This document shows positions 28,425 to 39,241 of a stretch of DNA of 64,000 nt, piece after piece. The stretch comes from Tigriopus japonicus (lineage: Eukaryota; Arthropoda; Copepoda; Harpacticoida; Harpacticidae): positions 8,733,550 to 8,797,549 of the forward strand of contig CM021318.1 of the NCBI GenBank assembly GCA_010645155.1. The letters are read 5' to 3'. The translations under genes and the position numbers were made by a program. The notes under the pieces were generated by a model. That model searched no databases. It was not told the DNA's origin and worked only from the letters and a program-made list of their open reading frames with translations. The stretch's first letter is position 1. Each line of letters starts with the position of its first letter.

Positions 28425-28892
28425 CGGTTCCGCGTCAGGGTCGGTTGGGCGACCTCTCGGATCGAACCGGTTCGGTTCGGAACCAAAATCGAATTTTTTG
28501 ATCAGATCCGGATCGATGCAAATCCGGATCGGATCAGATCCGACGCCTTTAGGGTCTTATGGAAAGATTTCTATCATCGCTGAGCTTAATCGCACGGTTT
28601 TTAGCATGAAAAACAGGTTTCAATACATTTATGTACGTATGTAAAGAATATCTTTCCAGATAATAAGACTGTCTTGGAAGAAAAAGTTAAAAAAGACATA
28701 TTGCGAGAAAATGATAGGGTTAAGTCCCCAAGCTTCCTACTAATTTTTATCCTTTTTTTCGAGTCGACTCCTCGGAGGTTGGTTCCGACTCCGGATCGGT
28801 TCCTGGGTTTTTGGATCCGACTCACGCCGACCCGAACTCAGAACCGGTACGATTCGATTTCGATACTTAGCCGGCTCATGGACCCATCACTA
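28425..28892. mobile_element. Decayed hAT-like element with one clear terminus
   Basis: The right end, reverse-complemented, starts TAGTGATGGGTCC. It shares TAGTGATGG with the complete element at 58327. The interior is full of short self-complementary blocks built from GGTTCGG, GGATCCG and their complements, unlike the AT-rich DNA on either side. No matching left terminus or 8-bp duplication was found, so it is truncated or diverged, and the left boundary given here is where the CG-rich palindromic sequence begins. Confidence 0.45.
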
Positions 28893-29523
28893 ATCTTTAT
28901 GTTTTTTAAAAGCGTGAACATGTTTTATGAAAATCGTCACACTTCCTATAAACATATTTCGTCTATAATTTCCCCAAATTGGATTTGAAAAACATGTCGT
29001 GGGTGCCGTTCCACTCTTATGAAGAATTCTTTATTGGAACACAAAACCAAGATTTGATTTCTTTTCACTGTTAACTCTTTGTGCTCAATAAGCCTAGCGA
29101 AACGTATCAAAGAAAGTTTGCGAAATTAATGTATTAATCAACACTTCGAGTATCAAGATGAAGATACTTGTTTTACTTTGTACTTGAAGCAAGCATATGT
29201 AGACCTATGGAATTCTTTTTATAGCAGGATCGTTAACATTGCCCCATTCCAATCCTAAGCTCATTACGTCCATCTTTACTGATCCCGGGGTCGTCTTGCC
29301 CAAAGCAACTCTCCGAAGGCTTCCATTGGTATCCGTCGAATTCCAAATTGTTTCTGACTCGGAGAATAGAAATTCTTGAGAGCCATGATGTCACCTATCC
29401 CAAGTTGCACCTTTATAGACCCCATCCATCTTGAAATGATGTGGCTTGTTTGAGGCACTCCAAAAGACGAAAAAATCCAAGCATCAACCCACATTTCCAC
29501 CCTCGTGCATCCCATCAGTCAGG

Positions 29524-29526
<3 letters not shown>

Positions 29527-29581
<55 letters not shown>
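29527..29581. repeat. (CT)27 microsatellite
   Basis: The longest perfect tandem repeat in the window: about 27 uninterrupted CT units. Confidence 0.95.
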
Positions 29582-29583
<2 letters not shown>

Positions 29584-31917
29584 GTCTCTATCTCTCTCTA
29601 TACTATAACATGCACACACTGTAGAGACGTTCTTGTATATTGTGTCTCCCCCATTTGTTTCTAATTCCAGTTTCGAACAAGACAAGTTCATGGGTCTGTC
29701 AGTCTTGTATGACAAGCATGAGTTTTGGAATGGCTCTTCTTCTTTTTCTTTAATGATAGTCAACGATTGTCGAATGATGCAAACTGGCCAAGCGATTATT
29801 TCTGCGGTTTTATTCATGCCGAGAACCCTCTAAATCAAACTCGGCGGACAACAACCACGAACGGCCACAAGATATTTATCTTGTTATTCAATACCTCCCT
29901 GGTGCTGGTAACTAATGGAATTTGCTCAAAGCAACCCTTTGCCAATTCCAGAGCCACTCCGAGCGACCTCTTCTCTCAGATCAGGCCGAATCAGCAAACA
30001 ACAACGTTAAGTACAACGACGACAACAACAACCACCACCACCGACACGGCCAAGACGATGAAGAAAAAGAACACCATACAGAGGATTCAAGACGAGAACC
30101 AGCCATTCACTCACTTGGTGCTCCTCGGGTGCTCCCACTCTTCTTCATTCTCAGTTAGCGTCTTGGTTTAGTAGGCTGGATTGGTTTGCAAACTCCCTCT
30201 GATTCTCGGACATTCACCCCCTCCATCCCAGTTGCGAACGAAGCCTGTTGTTTGTTACTTAATGGCTTGGTACAGAATGCGGGTCCGGATCACTTAAACT
30301 CAATTTCGCGACCGTGTCAAGATTCGAAAAGTAGCTTGAAGAGATCGCTTTGTGAGAAGTTGAATAAAATGATAACATCTGGGATTTACCTGCAATTTTC
30401 CTTAAGAATAACTTGTGATTATGTCAGATAAATAGTAAAAAGGACGAGTCCTCTTAAACAAGCTTGTCTTAAAATAATCGGATTGCGAGATTCAAGCCTT
30501 GCCAATGAAATAACAGTTGTACGTTTTTGGGGTAAATATATAATCTTAATAGCGTGTTTCATCACACATTGGATATTTACAAAGTCATTAATGTCACATA
30601 TTTTTCGCAAATTACATTCAATTGAAGGTTCACGGGGGCCCATTCTGGGTTCAAGCATTCTGGGTTCAATATGTATACTTCGAAGCAAATACCCTTTTGT
30701 TCCTTAAAAAAGAGGCAATCTGGTATAAACCCCATGAACCCAAGCATGCCACGCCAACCAAGTGCTTAACAATCATCTCCTCTTCTTCCCAAAGGTTAAC
30801 CCCTCCGAACACAAATACTTCGTACGCAAAATCTACAAGCCTGACCCTATATTGCAAAGTTCTCCCTCAGTACCACAAGCAATAACACGGTCGTAGGGAC
30901 TAAAGGTAGATTTATACACAACATACCGGTGAAGGTGGTGGTGGTGGTTGTAGTAGTTGTAGTATAGTGTAGTGGGGGCTCTTTCTGTTGGAGTCGAGGA
31001 GGCAGTGCCAGTTACGATTATTCCGCGGGATGTGGGTCTTGCCACTCGGTCGCAAAGAGTCATTTAATTTCAGCACGTCTTTTTTGCCAGCTTTATAAGC
31101 ATGATTATGATCGTTGTGTACTTGGGCCATTGGGCCATTGGACCAGCCATTCACAACCTCCATCCAGATATGTATGTGCCAAGCATTACTTTTGGTTTGA
31201 GGGAAGGGGCGGTTGGTGGGCACTATGGTAGGTTAGGTGGATGGATGGATGGAGGTACTTGTTGTTGGCCCATTTGCGAGAATGCTGGTGGGTGTGTTGT
31301 GGTTGGTTTGTTGGCCGGTAGAAAGAACCAGAGAAAAGCCGATTTAGCCACAATCAAGTAGAGAGAGGGTGGTTATTGTTGATGATGTTGATTGCGAATG
31401 GTTCAAGTTCGTTCATGTCTGGGCATGAAAAAAATGGCCATTCCAGACAAAGAGGGTTGCCTGCCATTGTTTTACGAGTTAATAAAATATAATTACTGAA
31501 GGGTTGATTGTCCGTTGGTCGGTTGGTTGGTTGGTCGGTAGCTTTTGATATGGGCATTCGGCAACGTCAACAGGTTTGTGTAAATCAGAAGGCTGAAATA
31601 TACCAAAGAGGCAGCTTTGCCCTCGAGACTTAATCGGGCTCGACCTTAGTAGTTGCCTATATGGGCACTAAAGTTATTGGTTGGGGTTTGCCGAGCCACT
31701 CAGGCCTACATGGGGAGGTATCCTTTTGAATTTGAAAAGTGATGAAAGCCCTCATAAATTTTCAACTTGAGAGGGCATGCAAACTTTTTTTGGTTGCTCC
31801 GACGATGAAATCAAGATTGAAGCATGCTTATGGTGGAGTATAATGACTCTTTAAATGGCCAACCCCTCCTAGAAACATGATGGGATGAATCGCTTCATGG
31901 GCCTATTACGTCATCCC

Positions 31918-31957
31918 AACAACAACAACAACCTCCTCCTCCTCCACCACCACCACA
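31918..31957. repeat. (AAC)n(CTC)n(CAC)n compound repeat
   Basis: Three trinucleotide runs in direct succession, AAC then CTC then CAC. Confidence 0.85.
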
Positions 31958-33827
31958 ATCCATTTTCATGGTCTTCCAACCACCAGGGCTGAAGAAAGAT
32001 CTATGATATTGGCAGGCCTACCACTCACGTACTACTAATATTACCACTACCACTTCTTCTTCTTCCAATCCCTCCTCCATCCACCATCTTCAGTCTGATC
32101 ATAGACCGAAGAGACCTTCCAGCCCTGGTCGTGCTCACTTCATTTTTGTACCGACATCTACATTCAGTTTATAGGACGTGCACAGGGTGAAGAAAGAAGC
32201 CAGAGAGACTCTGTGAATTCATTATGTAGCCATAATGGGCCTGGAATCACTTTCCAGTGGAGGCGGGGGTCGCTCCAAGAAGACCAAGAAGAAGTAGAAG
32301 GTGGTGGTGGTTGGCCCGACGCGATCGAATGTTGCGAATGGAGAGACGCTAGTTACCATTGGCTCTCTCTTTCTCCTAGGGAACCAAACTATGCGAGTAC
32401 ATTTAGCTCTTTCTGCAATGAAGAGAAAAAAGATTGGACGAAGAAATAATTATTATTGAAGATTCCACAAAGATAGAGGATGCATATTCATGGAGATCTT
32501 TGCGGCACTTGCCAAGAATCGCGAAATTATGATTATGAGCTGAATGAAGAATTTTGCAACGTTTTCAATTGTGGCGTTGTGCAATTTTGGGAAAAATGTT
32601 TTGGTTCTTCAGGTTCAACACATCTTTTTAGTTCTTTAACCTTTGAGGACAGTTTTCTTGATATTTTTAGGAGCTCAGTTGATCGAGGATCGAAATTGAG
32701 GGGATTTCTTTCCTTGATATTGACGATGGAGTGAAGAGATACTGTATACCCACAACCGAAACTGAAAGTTAAGCCAAACCCTTACGAAAAGACTTGGAAA
32801 ACGAACAAAAAAATACTTAAAACCTTACTGGCTGTAGGATTCTCGGTCTTGAATCCAGGAGAAGTATGGATTTTTACCTGGTCTTTCTGGTCATGAAATC
32901 CCGGAAATTTCGCTTTCTTTCCTTGACTCAAGACCGAGAAAAACGTAAAAGAAGCACAAGTCTCCATTGCTTCACTATCAACATAGGTTTCAAACTTTAA
33001 AAAAAGTTATGTTATGAAAAAGAGCGATTTTTTAGGAATTCCGGAAGAGCTGTTCATTACCAATTCATAGTGTTTGGGTTGACACTACAAATCACTTTAT
33101 GTTTTATCATACAGTTCATCGCATGTATATTGTTTTTTATCTTCTAAAAGTTGAAAGGAAGCTTGCACACAGGATCGTCATAAACATAGTTGTTATTTTG
33201 AAATATAGATGGCAGCAACTCCTGAAGGAAAACTCTTTTCGCCTTGTTTTTTTGCGTTTCAAAGATAAGGTAGAGCTCTCAAGTATAAGATAAAGTGTAA
33301 CTATGAGGAAACAAAGTTTTGATGGGTTGAATGTGACGTTTTCCAGGCTCCAAAGCGTAAATTACTTATTATACAGTATTGTCCCTTTATACGTTAATAT
33401 TGTTTTGGCTCTGGTATGTGTCGGAACTCAAATATTTGGTCCCTACTCAACTACTATTTAAGATTTTACTTATGAATGAAATGCAGTGGAAGTGTCAGAA
33501 TTCACTCATTTTGGTTGCATTAGAAATGAATGCGGTTGCAGATCATAAATGAAATTTAAGAAGTTGGAGCTGACTACAAACAAACCACATTTAGAATATG
33601 GCGTCTCGAAAGAATAACTTTCCAACCAAGGGTAGCGTTGATATTAACGGACTTAAATCAATAATAAATGTACTTTAGCAATAATCAATGATGTACTTAA
33701 ATCCATCTTTGACTTTTTTTTTTGCTTCCGGTTTTCTGATATTCCGTCAGTCTAGTGTTCTGAGCTAAACCTAAAACCCTTACCAAATGCATCGAATTAT
33801 TCGAAAGTAAAAGGAATATGCAATAAA

Positions 33828-33833
33828 TTTATT
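33828..33833 (-). terminator. Candidate polyadenylation signal of MGST3
   Basis: AATAAA on the minus strand, 83 bases past the MGST3 stop codon, the first such hexamer downstream. Cleavage would be expected 10-30 bases further, near 33.80 kb. Confidence 0.6.
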
Positions 33834-33915
33834 CATCTCACACACAGTATAGTTTCTATGACATTTAATACTATGTAAAATATCGTCATGTGGGGGCGGA
33901 GTTTCGATTTTATGC

Positions 33916-34019
33916 CTACACAAGGTTGGTCATCTTTAATCCAGTGTAGATCGAACAGCCCCACAATCCAAAGTATCCCAGATATCCGAAAGCACCTTGC
34001 ATGCGTTTCTCAGGCTTTC
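33916..34019 (-). CDS. MGST3: MGST3 coding exon 4 (last)
   Basis: 104 nt, residues 108-141 and the TAG stop at 33918-33916. Encodes [17 protein letters not shown] and the last membrane segment. Confidence 0.93.
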
Positions 34020-34547
34020 CTATTAAAAAATGAAAGTCCATAAATCATGAAAATAAAAATGTTTACTTTGTGTTTCAATTTACCACTGGAGTATCCCAAA
34101 GCATAAGCAATCCGGCCAAGAGTCCAAACCAATCCGGCTCCGGCGCAAAATCTCGGGCAAGAAATTCCACCCGTGGCCAAGAAAAATAAGAATTGAGGAT
34201 ACACCTCCAAGGTGTTCTGATGAGCTCTCTGTTAAAAATCAAATGACATTTACAAAAGCACTAATCTACATAGTTCAAATTCACAGATTGAAGTCAACCT
34301 GAACGCAATTGAAGACGTTATCTCCGCCGTTTTCGCTGCTGTACATGATCGGGTACTTGATGTTGTAAGCCTTTCGAGCTTGTCCGACCTTCACTGCCTT
34401 CCACATGACCATAAATGCTGAAATATTTGATATGAATTAGGATGCTATCCAAAGAGAATCATCCTTTTTTCGCAGAGATATGTTTTTACCAGACGCAGCC
34501 CCGGCCAAGATGACATATCCGTAATCGGGAGAGAGTTGAATGTGCAT
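33916..34547 (-). CDS. MGST3: Microsomal glutathione S-transferase 3 (MAPEG family), four exons
   Basis: Integral membrane enzyme of the MAPEG superfamily. Family members conjugate glutathione or reduce lipid hydroperoxides in ER and outer mitochondrial membranes. Exons on the minus strand: 34547-34490, 34417-34299, 34228-34084 and 34019-33916. They sum to 426 nt (141 residues plus TAG), all with GT-AG introns of 64-72 bases and matching phases. Four hydrophobic segments are visible. The conserved stretch [16 protein letters not shown] (56-70) holds the family's Arg/Asn/Glu glutathione-site pattern (R60, N64, E67). GRIAYALGY (97-105) and the [12 protein letters not shown] block (112-123) are also typical of MGST3. 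Human MGST3 is about 152 residues, so this is full length. The chosen ATG precedes the usual start of similarity. A pyrimidine-rich TTTTCAG lies just upstream on the same strand, so a 5' UTR exon may precede it. Odd point: two cysteines in [10 protein letters not shown] (82-91). Confidence 0.95.
34084..34228 (-). CDS. MGST3: MGST3 coding exon 3
   Basis: 145 nt, residues 60-107 plus one base. Starts with RAHQN of the MAPEG signature and spans two membrane segments. Confidence 0.95.
34299..34417 (-). CDS. MGST3: MGST3 coding exon 2
   Basis: 119 nt, residues 20-59. Carries the cytosolic loop rich in Lys/Arg and the [10 protein letters not shown] stretch, and ends with NCVQ at phase 0. Confidence 0.93.
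34490..34547 (-). CDS. MGST3: MGST3 coding exon 1
   Basis: 58 nt, residues 1-19 plus one base. Contains the start codon at 34547-34545 and begins the first membrane segment. The donor after TCTG is GTAAAA. Confidence 0.93.
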
Positions 34548-35442
34548 TTTGTACTGAAAAATGATGATTTCCAGTCATTGACAAAAACATTGCTGAGGAT
34601 ATATCGGCATGTCAAGGTTATCTTACGGATTAATTTGGGCTTTTCTTGTTTCGAAAAATGTGTTTTTCCAATGGCGTCAAAACGGAGAATAACGACAGAT
34701 CGCGATTGTTTAGAATACAGGAGATTCTGCTTCAAGAAACTGAGCAGCTTCTACTCTTTTATCATATTCATCTTGGGCTTTTGTCGCTCATGTTTACAGA
34801 GCAATAGCGACTTTTTAAGTGGAAAACCATCTACTTAAGGTTTATCTCGTAATATGGAAGTGCTTGGATGTTGGATGTGAGATGTTTCTATGTCAGAGGT
34901 AGCGATGGGGAAAATTAACGTCTCCATTTTTGTCTAGAAGTCTATGTCCAGGCGCTCTCTGGTGTTGCAAGAAGGGGAAAAGTTTGAACAAAGCGGGAAC
35001 CTGTGTCATCGATGAAGTGCTTTATTTTTTCCTTCATTTTGCAAAAGAAACCATTATCAAGCTTCCTAAATTAGTCTGATAAAATTGGAACTCATCTGAG
35101 ATTGTCTGGAAATGAAGTCGCACATGACGAAATTAATTCAAGTGTTTTAAGTTAGTTTTGCCACGAATCAGGATTCAGGATTGTTGATGAGTAAGTCCTT
35201 TGCGACAAAACGATTTACTTAGACATCCTTGACTTAGAGAAGCCTCCAGAGCCACTACAAGGACACGATAAAGAGAAACTGTTTAAAAAGATTTTCGAAC
35301 ACTTGTTCCGTTTAGGGCTGTGCATCAGATTCGGGACTCCCTTTTGATTCGAGCAAAACCAATGCTTTCTAGCCATGCTTTCAAAATATTGAATCAATTT
35401 GGAGTGAATATCTGTCGATTTTCATTTTGGATTAACCTTATG

Positions 35443-35900
35443 CTTATCCAAGAAGCACTGAAAACTGGAGTGGGAGGCTCACGGTGAGAATTATGATTTC
35501 CAGAAGGATTAATTCAATAGCGTACTTCTGCCACCGAGACCTGACTTCAGAAAACGACGTATTTCAATTTTCAGCTTAATCGAATGGCGGAGTGAAAAGT
35601 TATGCCTTCTCAAACTTATGTACTGAAGAGAGCATAGAATGAATGAATTCGCCCTTTTGTGGTAAAACAATTAACAGAAAAGGGCTAGTTCATTCATTCT
35701 CGGTAGGATTTGCACTGAACTTTGAGAGACCATAACTGTTAACTCCGACGTTCGATTGAGCTGAAAATTGAATACGTATTCTTATCAACATAGGCAAGGT
35801 CTCATTTGCAGAAGAGCCTAATTGAATTGTTCGTACTGGAATTCATGATTCCTCTCGTCAGCCTCCCAGTCTAGTGAAATTCAGTGGTTCTTGGCTTATC
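35443..35900. repeat. Long imperfect inverted repeat (hairpin)
   Basis: The left arm (about 35443-35658) pairs with the right arm (about 35678-35900) around a 19-base loop. The stem next to the loop is GCCCTTTT/AAAAGGGC. Long matching blocks include GAATGAATGAA, CAATTTTCAGCT, TGGGAGGCT and ATTCAATA/ATTCAATT, with gaps and mismatches. By eye the arms are roughly 75% identical. It could be an old foldback or inverted-duplication element, or a source of long hairpin RNA. Confidence 0.8.
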
Positions 35901-37140
35901 TTAGTGTTAGGAGAAACTTACTACTTCATTGGCATCATTACAGGGTTCTGAACAAATTCTAGGTCAGAATCGGATTGAAGAACTTCTTATTCTGATTCGT
36001 AAATCTTGCCTTTGACAATTTCCCTTCGGATTAACTTTACGTACCTTGACTAATTCAAAGACTTCTTAATTTCCGTCGTCTAAAACAAATCACAAGTTTT
36101 TTTGTGACAGTTGCCCTCTAATAATAAGACATTTTGCATACCTAGAATTCGAAGAAACGGAATTGAGATTTTGATTTTTTGAAATAATTTCTTGGGCCAA
36201 AATGTTGTATTCAAAGATGAGCGTGCAAGAAATAACCACATATTATTATTTTTTCCGAACAGGTTTTCACCCACTGATCAAAAACAAGCAAGCACAGTTT
36301 TCCTTAGATACTAGTATGTTCCTGAAATTTTCGAATAAATAACAAGAAGTTCACAAATTTTTCATTTTTTAACTAGTTGTGTAACTGACTGTCTAAAAAC
36401 GAATTCTTTTCAGAAGATGTTGAAAATATCTTCCACGTGTCCTTTACCTTCTATTTGAAGACATGCCCTGTCAATCATTGAAATTGCATCACAAAGTGCT
36501 GCAATGTGGATCTGAACGAACCCGATGCAAAGCCCTAATTCATGGTCTTATCTAAGGACGGCGCAAATCATTGCAGTAAAGTTCTGTTTTGATCTTGGCC
36601 AGAAGTGTAAGTAATTTTTCTTACAATTCAAATTTGGTCTCTTGGAACCTAACGCTCAAAAGTTTAAAGCTACAAAGTTACCCATTCTCGCCCAGTTTTT
36701 TGAGGTTAAATGCAAATTTTGTTATTGTTTGATTTGTCTAAAATCAAGTCGGCTGTGATTAATTTGATCCGTACTTCAAAATTTCTGCGTCCCACAAACA
36801 GGGCTTTCTCATTGGTTTAGAGATAAACTTTGAAAGATACCTCCCATCACACAATGGTTCATTGTTATGTCTAACCTGACCTAGCGAATTTATGACTGAA
36901 AAAAACTTGTTATAACACCTTCTTATACTTTCGTTGTTTTGGTTTCCTGAACCATTGTGAACCTAGGTCACTTGTATTTCGTGCCTCCATGACGTTTATT
37001 CTGACCTCTTTGCGAGTATTTCAGAGTCTCAATGTCGCATGTTAACAATGTTCCTTTCTTCAAATAAGGAAGACAAATATCTGGTACTGCCCGAGCATTA
37101 TTGATTATAGCTATACCAATGATAGAAGTTGTACATTATT

Positions 37141-37290
37141 CATGGCCTTATTTCCGACAAGGCCTTACCAGGGCCTCCTCACACCACTCAGTAGAGAGCC
37201 TTCCTTTCCCAGTGGCTGATCTTGGTTCAATTCCCTCTCAATGTGAAATGTCAGGATTTCTTGGAATACGGCGGGCGACCGGCCAGAATT
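37141..37290 (+). repeat. tRNA-like / SINE-like segment with A- and B-box motifs
   Basis: ACTCAGTAGAGAGC (37186-37199) resembles a tRNA A box and GGTTCAATTCC (37224-37234) matches the pol III B-box consensus, at tRNA-like spacing. The segment does not fold into a full cloverleaf with a paired acceptor stem, so a functional tRNA is unlikely. A tRNA-derived SINE head is the best guess. Confidence 0.3.
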
Positions 37291-38294
37291 TAGGGTTATT
37301 TTTCCTATTTTAAAGGTTAGCAAAGATGATAATGATTTTTCAGCCTTTCTCCTTCACAAACTCAACGTTTTAGCCCCCCTTTATACTGTTTTGGTCGTAC
37401 GCGTTACGTTAATGCTTTATATGCCTTTTGTGGTGCAATTGGGCCATCCAATTGTTCTGGAACTCTATTTGCCTGTCTTCTTCTCATGACATCAATACTT
37501 GCTCTACCCACGTGGAACAAACTTTAAAGGGTGGCGAAACTCGATTTTTGAAGTCGGTGTGCTAGATCAAGAAGTCATGTGCAAAGAAAAAACATGTGCC
37601 TATCATCCCTTCCCTATTTTTTCATGTTCAATATTGCAATTCAATCGTTTTGACAATTTTTCAAATAGGGTTGTCAAGGTGATGTGAGAAGTCTTTGGCG
37701 GGCCTTTCTACCGTCACATCGTGGAACAAGGAGTAACCTGCGTGTGAGGGACCAACAAGGAGGGCGGCGAGTTCATGGCGATCCACAGGTATATTATTCA
37801 TTGGCTCATGGGCCAACGCGGGGCCGTGGAATTAGGGAACCTTGGTCCACCAGCTTTTCATTTCGTGATGACTGCACCTGGATGGCAACCAGCCAATACA
37901 ACCACCACACGCCATGGCCCCAGCAGCCAAAGACAATTGATCCAATGAGACGATAAAAGGCCAAATGGATCGACTTTGTTCATGCGGTTCTGTCTGTGAG
38001 TGTGTTTGTGTGCGGATACGTGTAGACGCGAGGACCTTCTCTCATTCGACTATTACGAAGGTATTACTACTCTTGGATGCATAATTGACGAAGACACATT
38101 ATGGACGAGTCTCAGATTCAAGGGTAATTCAAACAAGGTTGGAAGTTGAAATGAAACAAACAAACCAATAACGCAACTTTACCTTGTGGAAATAGTGATT
38201 TATAGTGATCCAGCTGACTGGGGGGAAACACGATGCTCTCGGATTACAGTGAGGCAACATTTAAGTGATTCATTCCCTCTTAATCTGTTTGGCC

Positions 38295-38316
38295 ATGGTG
38301 GCTGTTAAACCTTCAG
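38295..38316 (+). CDS. Possible alternative first coding exon of the ATP8B gene
   Basis: An ATG in a good start context (GCCATGG) is followed by seven codons and CAG|GTGAGT, a near-perfect donor. Spliced to an acceptor at 38967-38968 (AAAAG), it would read through 38969-39006 in frame into the main start, adding 20 residues. The acceptor has a poor pyrimidine tract. The alternative is that this is a non-coding 5' UTR exon and translation begins at 39007. Confidence 0.35.
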
Positions 38317-39006
38317 GTGAGTCCATAATTTGTACTTTTTTACTTCACTAGAATCAATCTTACTCAATCAATCAGTGCGTACATCTAATTTACATAAGGT
38401 GCAGTGCACAAGCTTTCAAAACTCGACAAGGTCCAGGTTGAATTGACAAGGAAAATCATAAAGGCTTGAGATGTTGGGCTGGTTGGTGACTTGCAAAGCA
38501 AGGAAACCTCGCCCCTGTTTTGAATGCATCCATTAGTCGAGAATCAGAGTTCTCGGCGGATCGGCAAGAATTAGTGTCTGTGTTCGCCGTAGATGCATAC
38601 ACTTTACTTATCCCAGCTTTCCTGAGACACGACTTGGACACAGTTGTTGAACTGTTGTCAAAAATGCGCCATTCAGCTGTTAGAAAACGGAATACATACC
38701 CAGGTTCTCCGTTTAAATTCGCATAGAGATCCCACAACGAATGGCAAACAAGTTTGAAGCCTCCTGTTGGAGGTAAAAATGTCATGAATCCTTTTACGAG
38801 TGCGGTCGGTGACCAAAAGTGCCTTCCCTCAATGTGCTTGCCCTCTTGGGGTATTCGTTATCCTAAAGATAAGTCTCCTCTATCGATTGAACCTATTTGG
38901 CTGATTTTCTTCCAAATCTTGGACATGATTGCGCCAACGGAAATGCTACTCTCATGCTTGTCCAAAAGTCAGTGAGTGGCATTTGAATGTCTGGAGTTGG
39001 CTCGAA

Positions 39007-39241
39007 ATGGCTGAGCTTCAGCAATGTGAGAGTTACAGTGACATTGAGGCCGAGGAAAGGATCTCGCTTTTGGAGGCTAGCGATGGTCAATCCAGTTATG
39101 TGGATGACTCCATCATCCTCGAGAAGGAATCCATTGTGAATGTGGATCGTACGAAAGTCAGGTTTTGTTCCGTGCACGACTCAGAATCCAATTACCGGGG
39201 ATTTTCCTTACCAGCTTGGTTGAGACGACGACGAACGGAAG
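39007..39241 (+). CDS. ATP8B: ATP8B exon 1: N-terminal cytosolic tail
   Basis: 235 nt, residues 1-78 plus one base. Acidic, Ser-rich tail with an ExxxLL-type motif (ERISLL, 17-22), then a basic WLRRRR stretch (71-76). Donor GAAG|GTAAAA. Confidence 0.85.

Larger units (their letters stand above)
28893..33915. other. Non-coding region; no gene recognised
   Basis: Mixed AT-rich DNA with trinucleotide stretches (ACA/ACC near 30000-30050, GGT near 30930-30955, GGAT near 31238-31253). The proximal part below 33.9 kb is the 3' flank of the minus-strand MGST3 gene. No coding signal was recognised. Confidence 0.55.
34556..38294. other. Intergenic region between the divergent MGST3 and ATP8B genes
   Basis: The two genes point away from each other, so both promoters should lie here. 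Within it are the long inverted repeat (35443-35900) and a SINE-like segment (37.14-37.29 kb). No TATA box stands out in front of either gene and I see no other coding exon. Confidence 0.6.

Noticed and set aside
37684..37956. Plus-strand 90-codon frame upstream of ATP8B
   Set aside because: Composition is not extreme, but there is no recognised domain and no consistent splice link to exon 1.
38456..38968. Open frames on both strands just upstream of ATP8B exon 1
   Set aside because: They lie in the probable first intron or 5' region, do not join the flippase frame through any good splice site other than the one reported, and show no family similarity.
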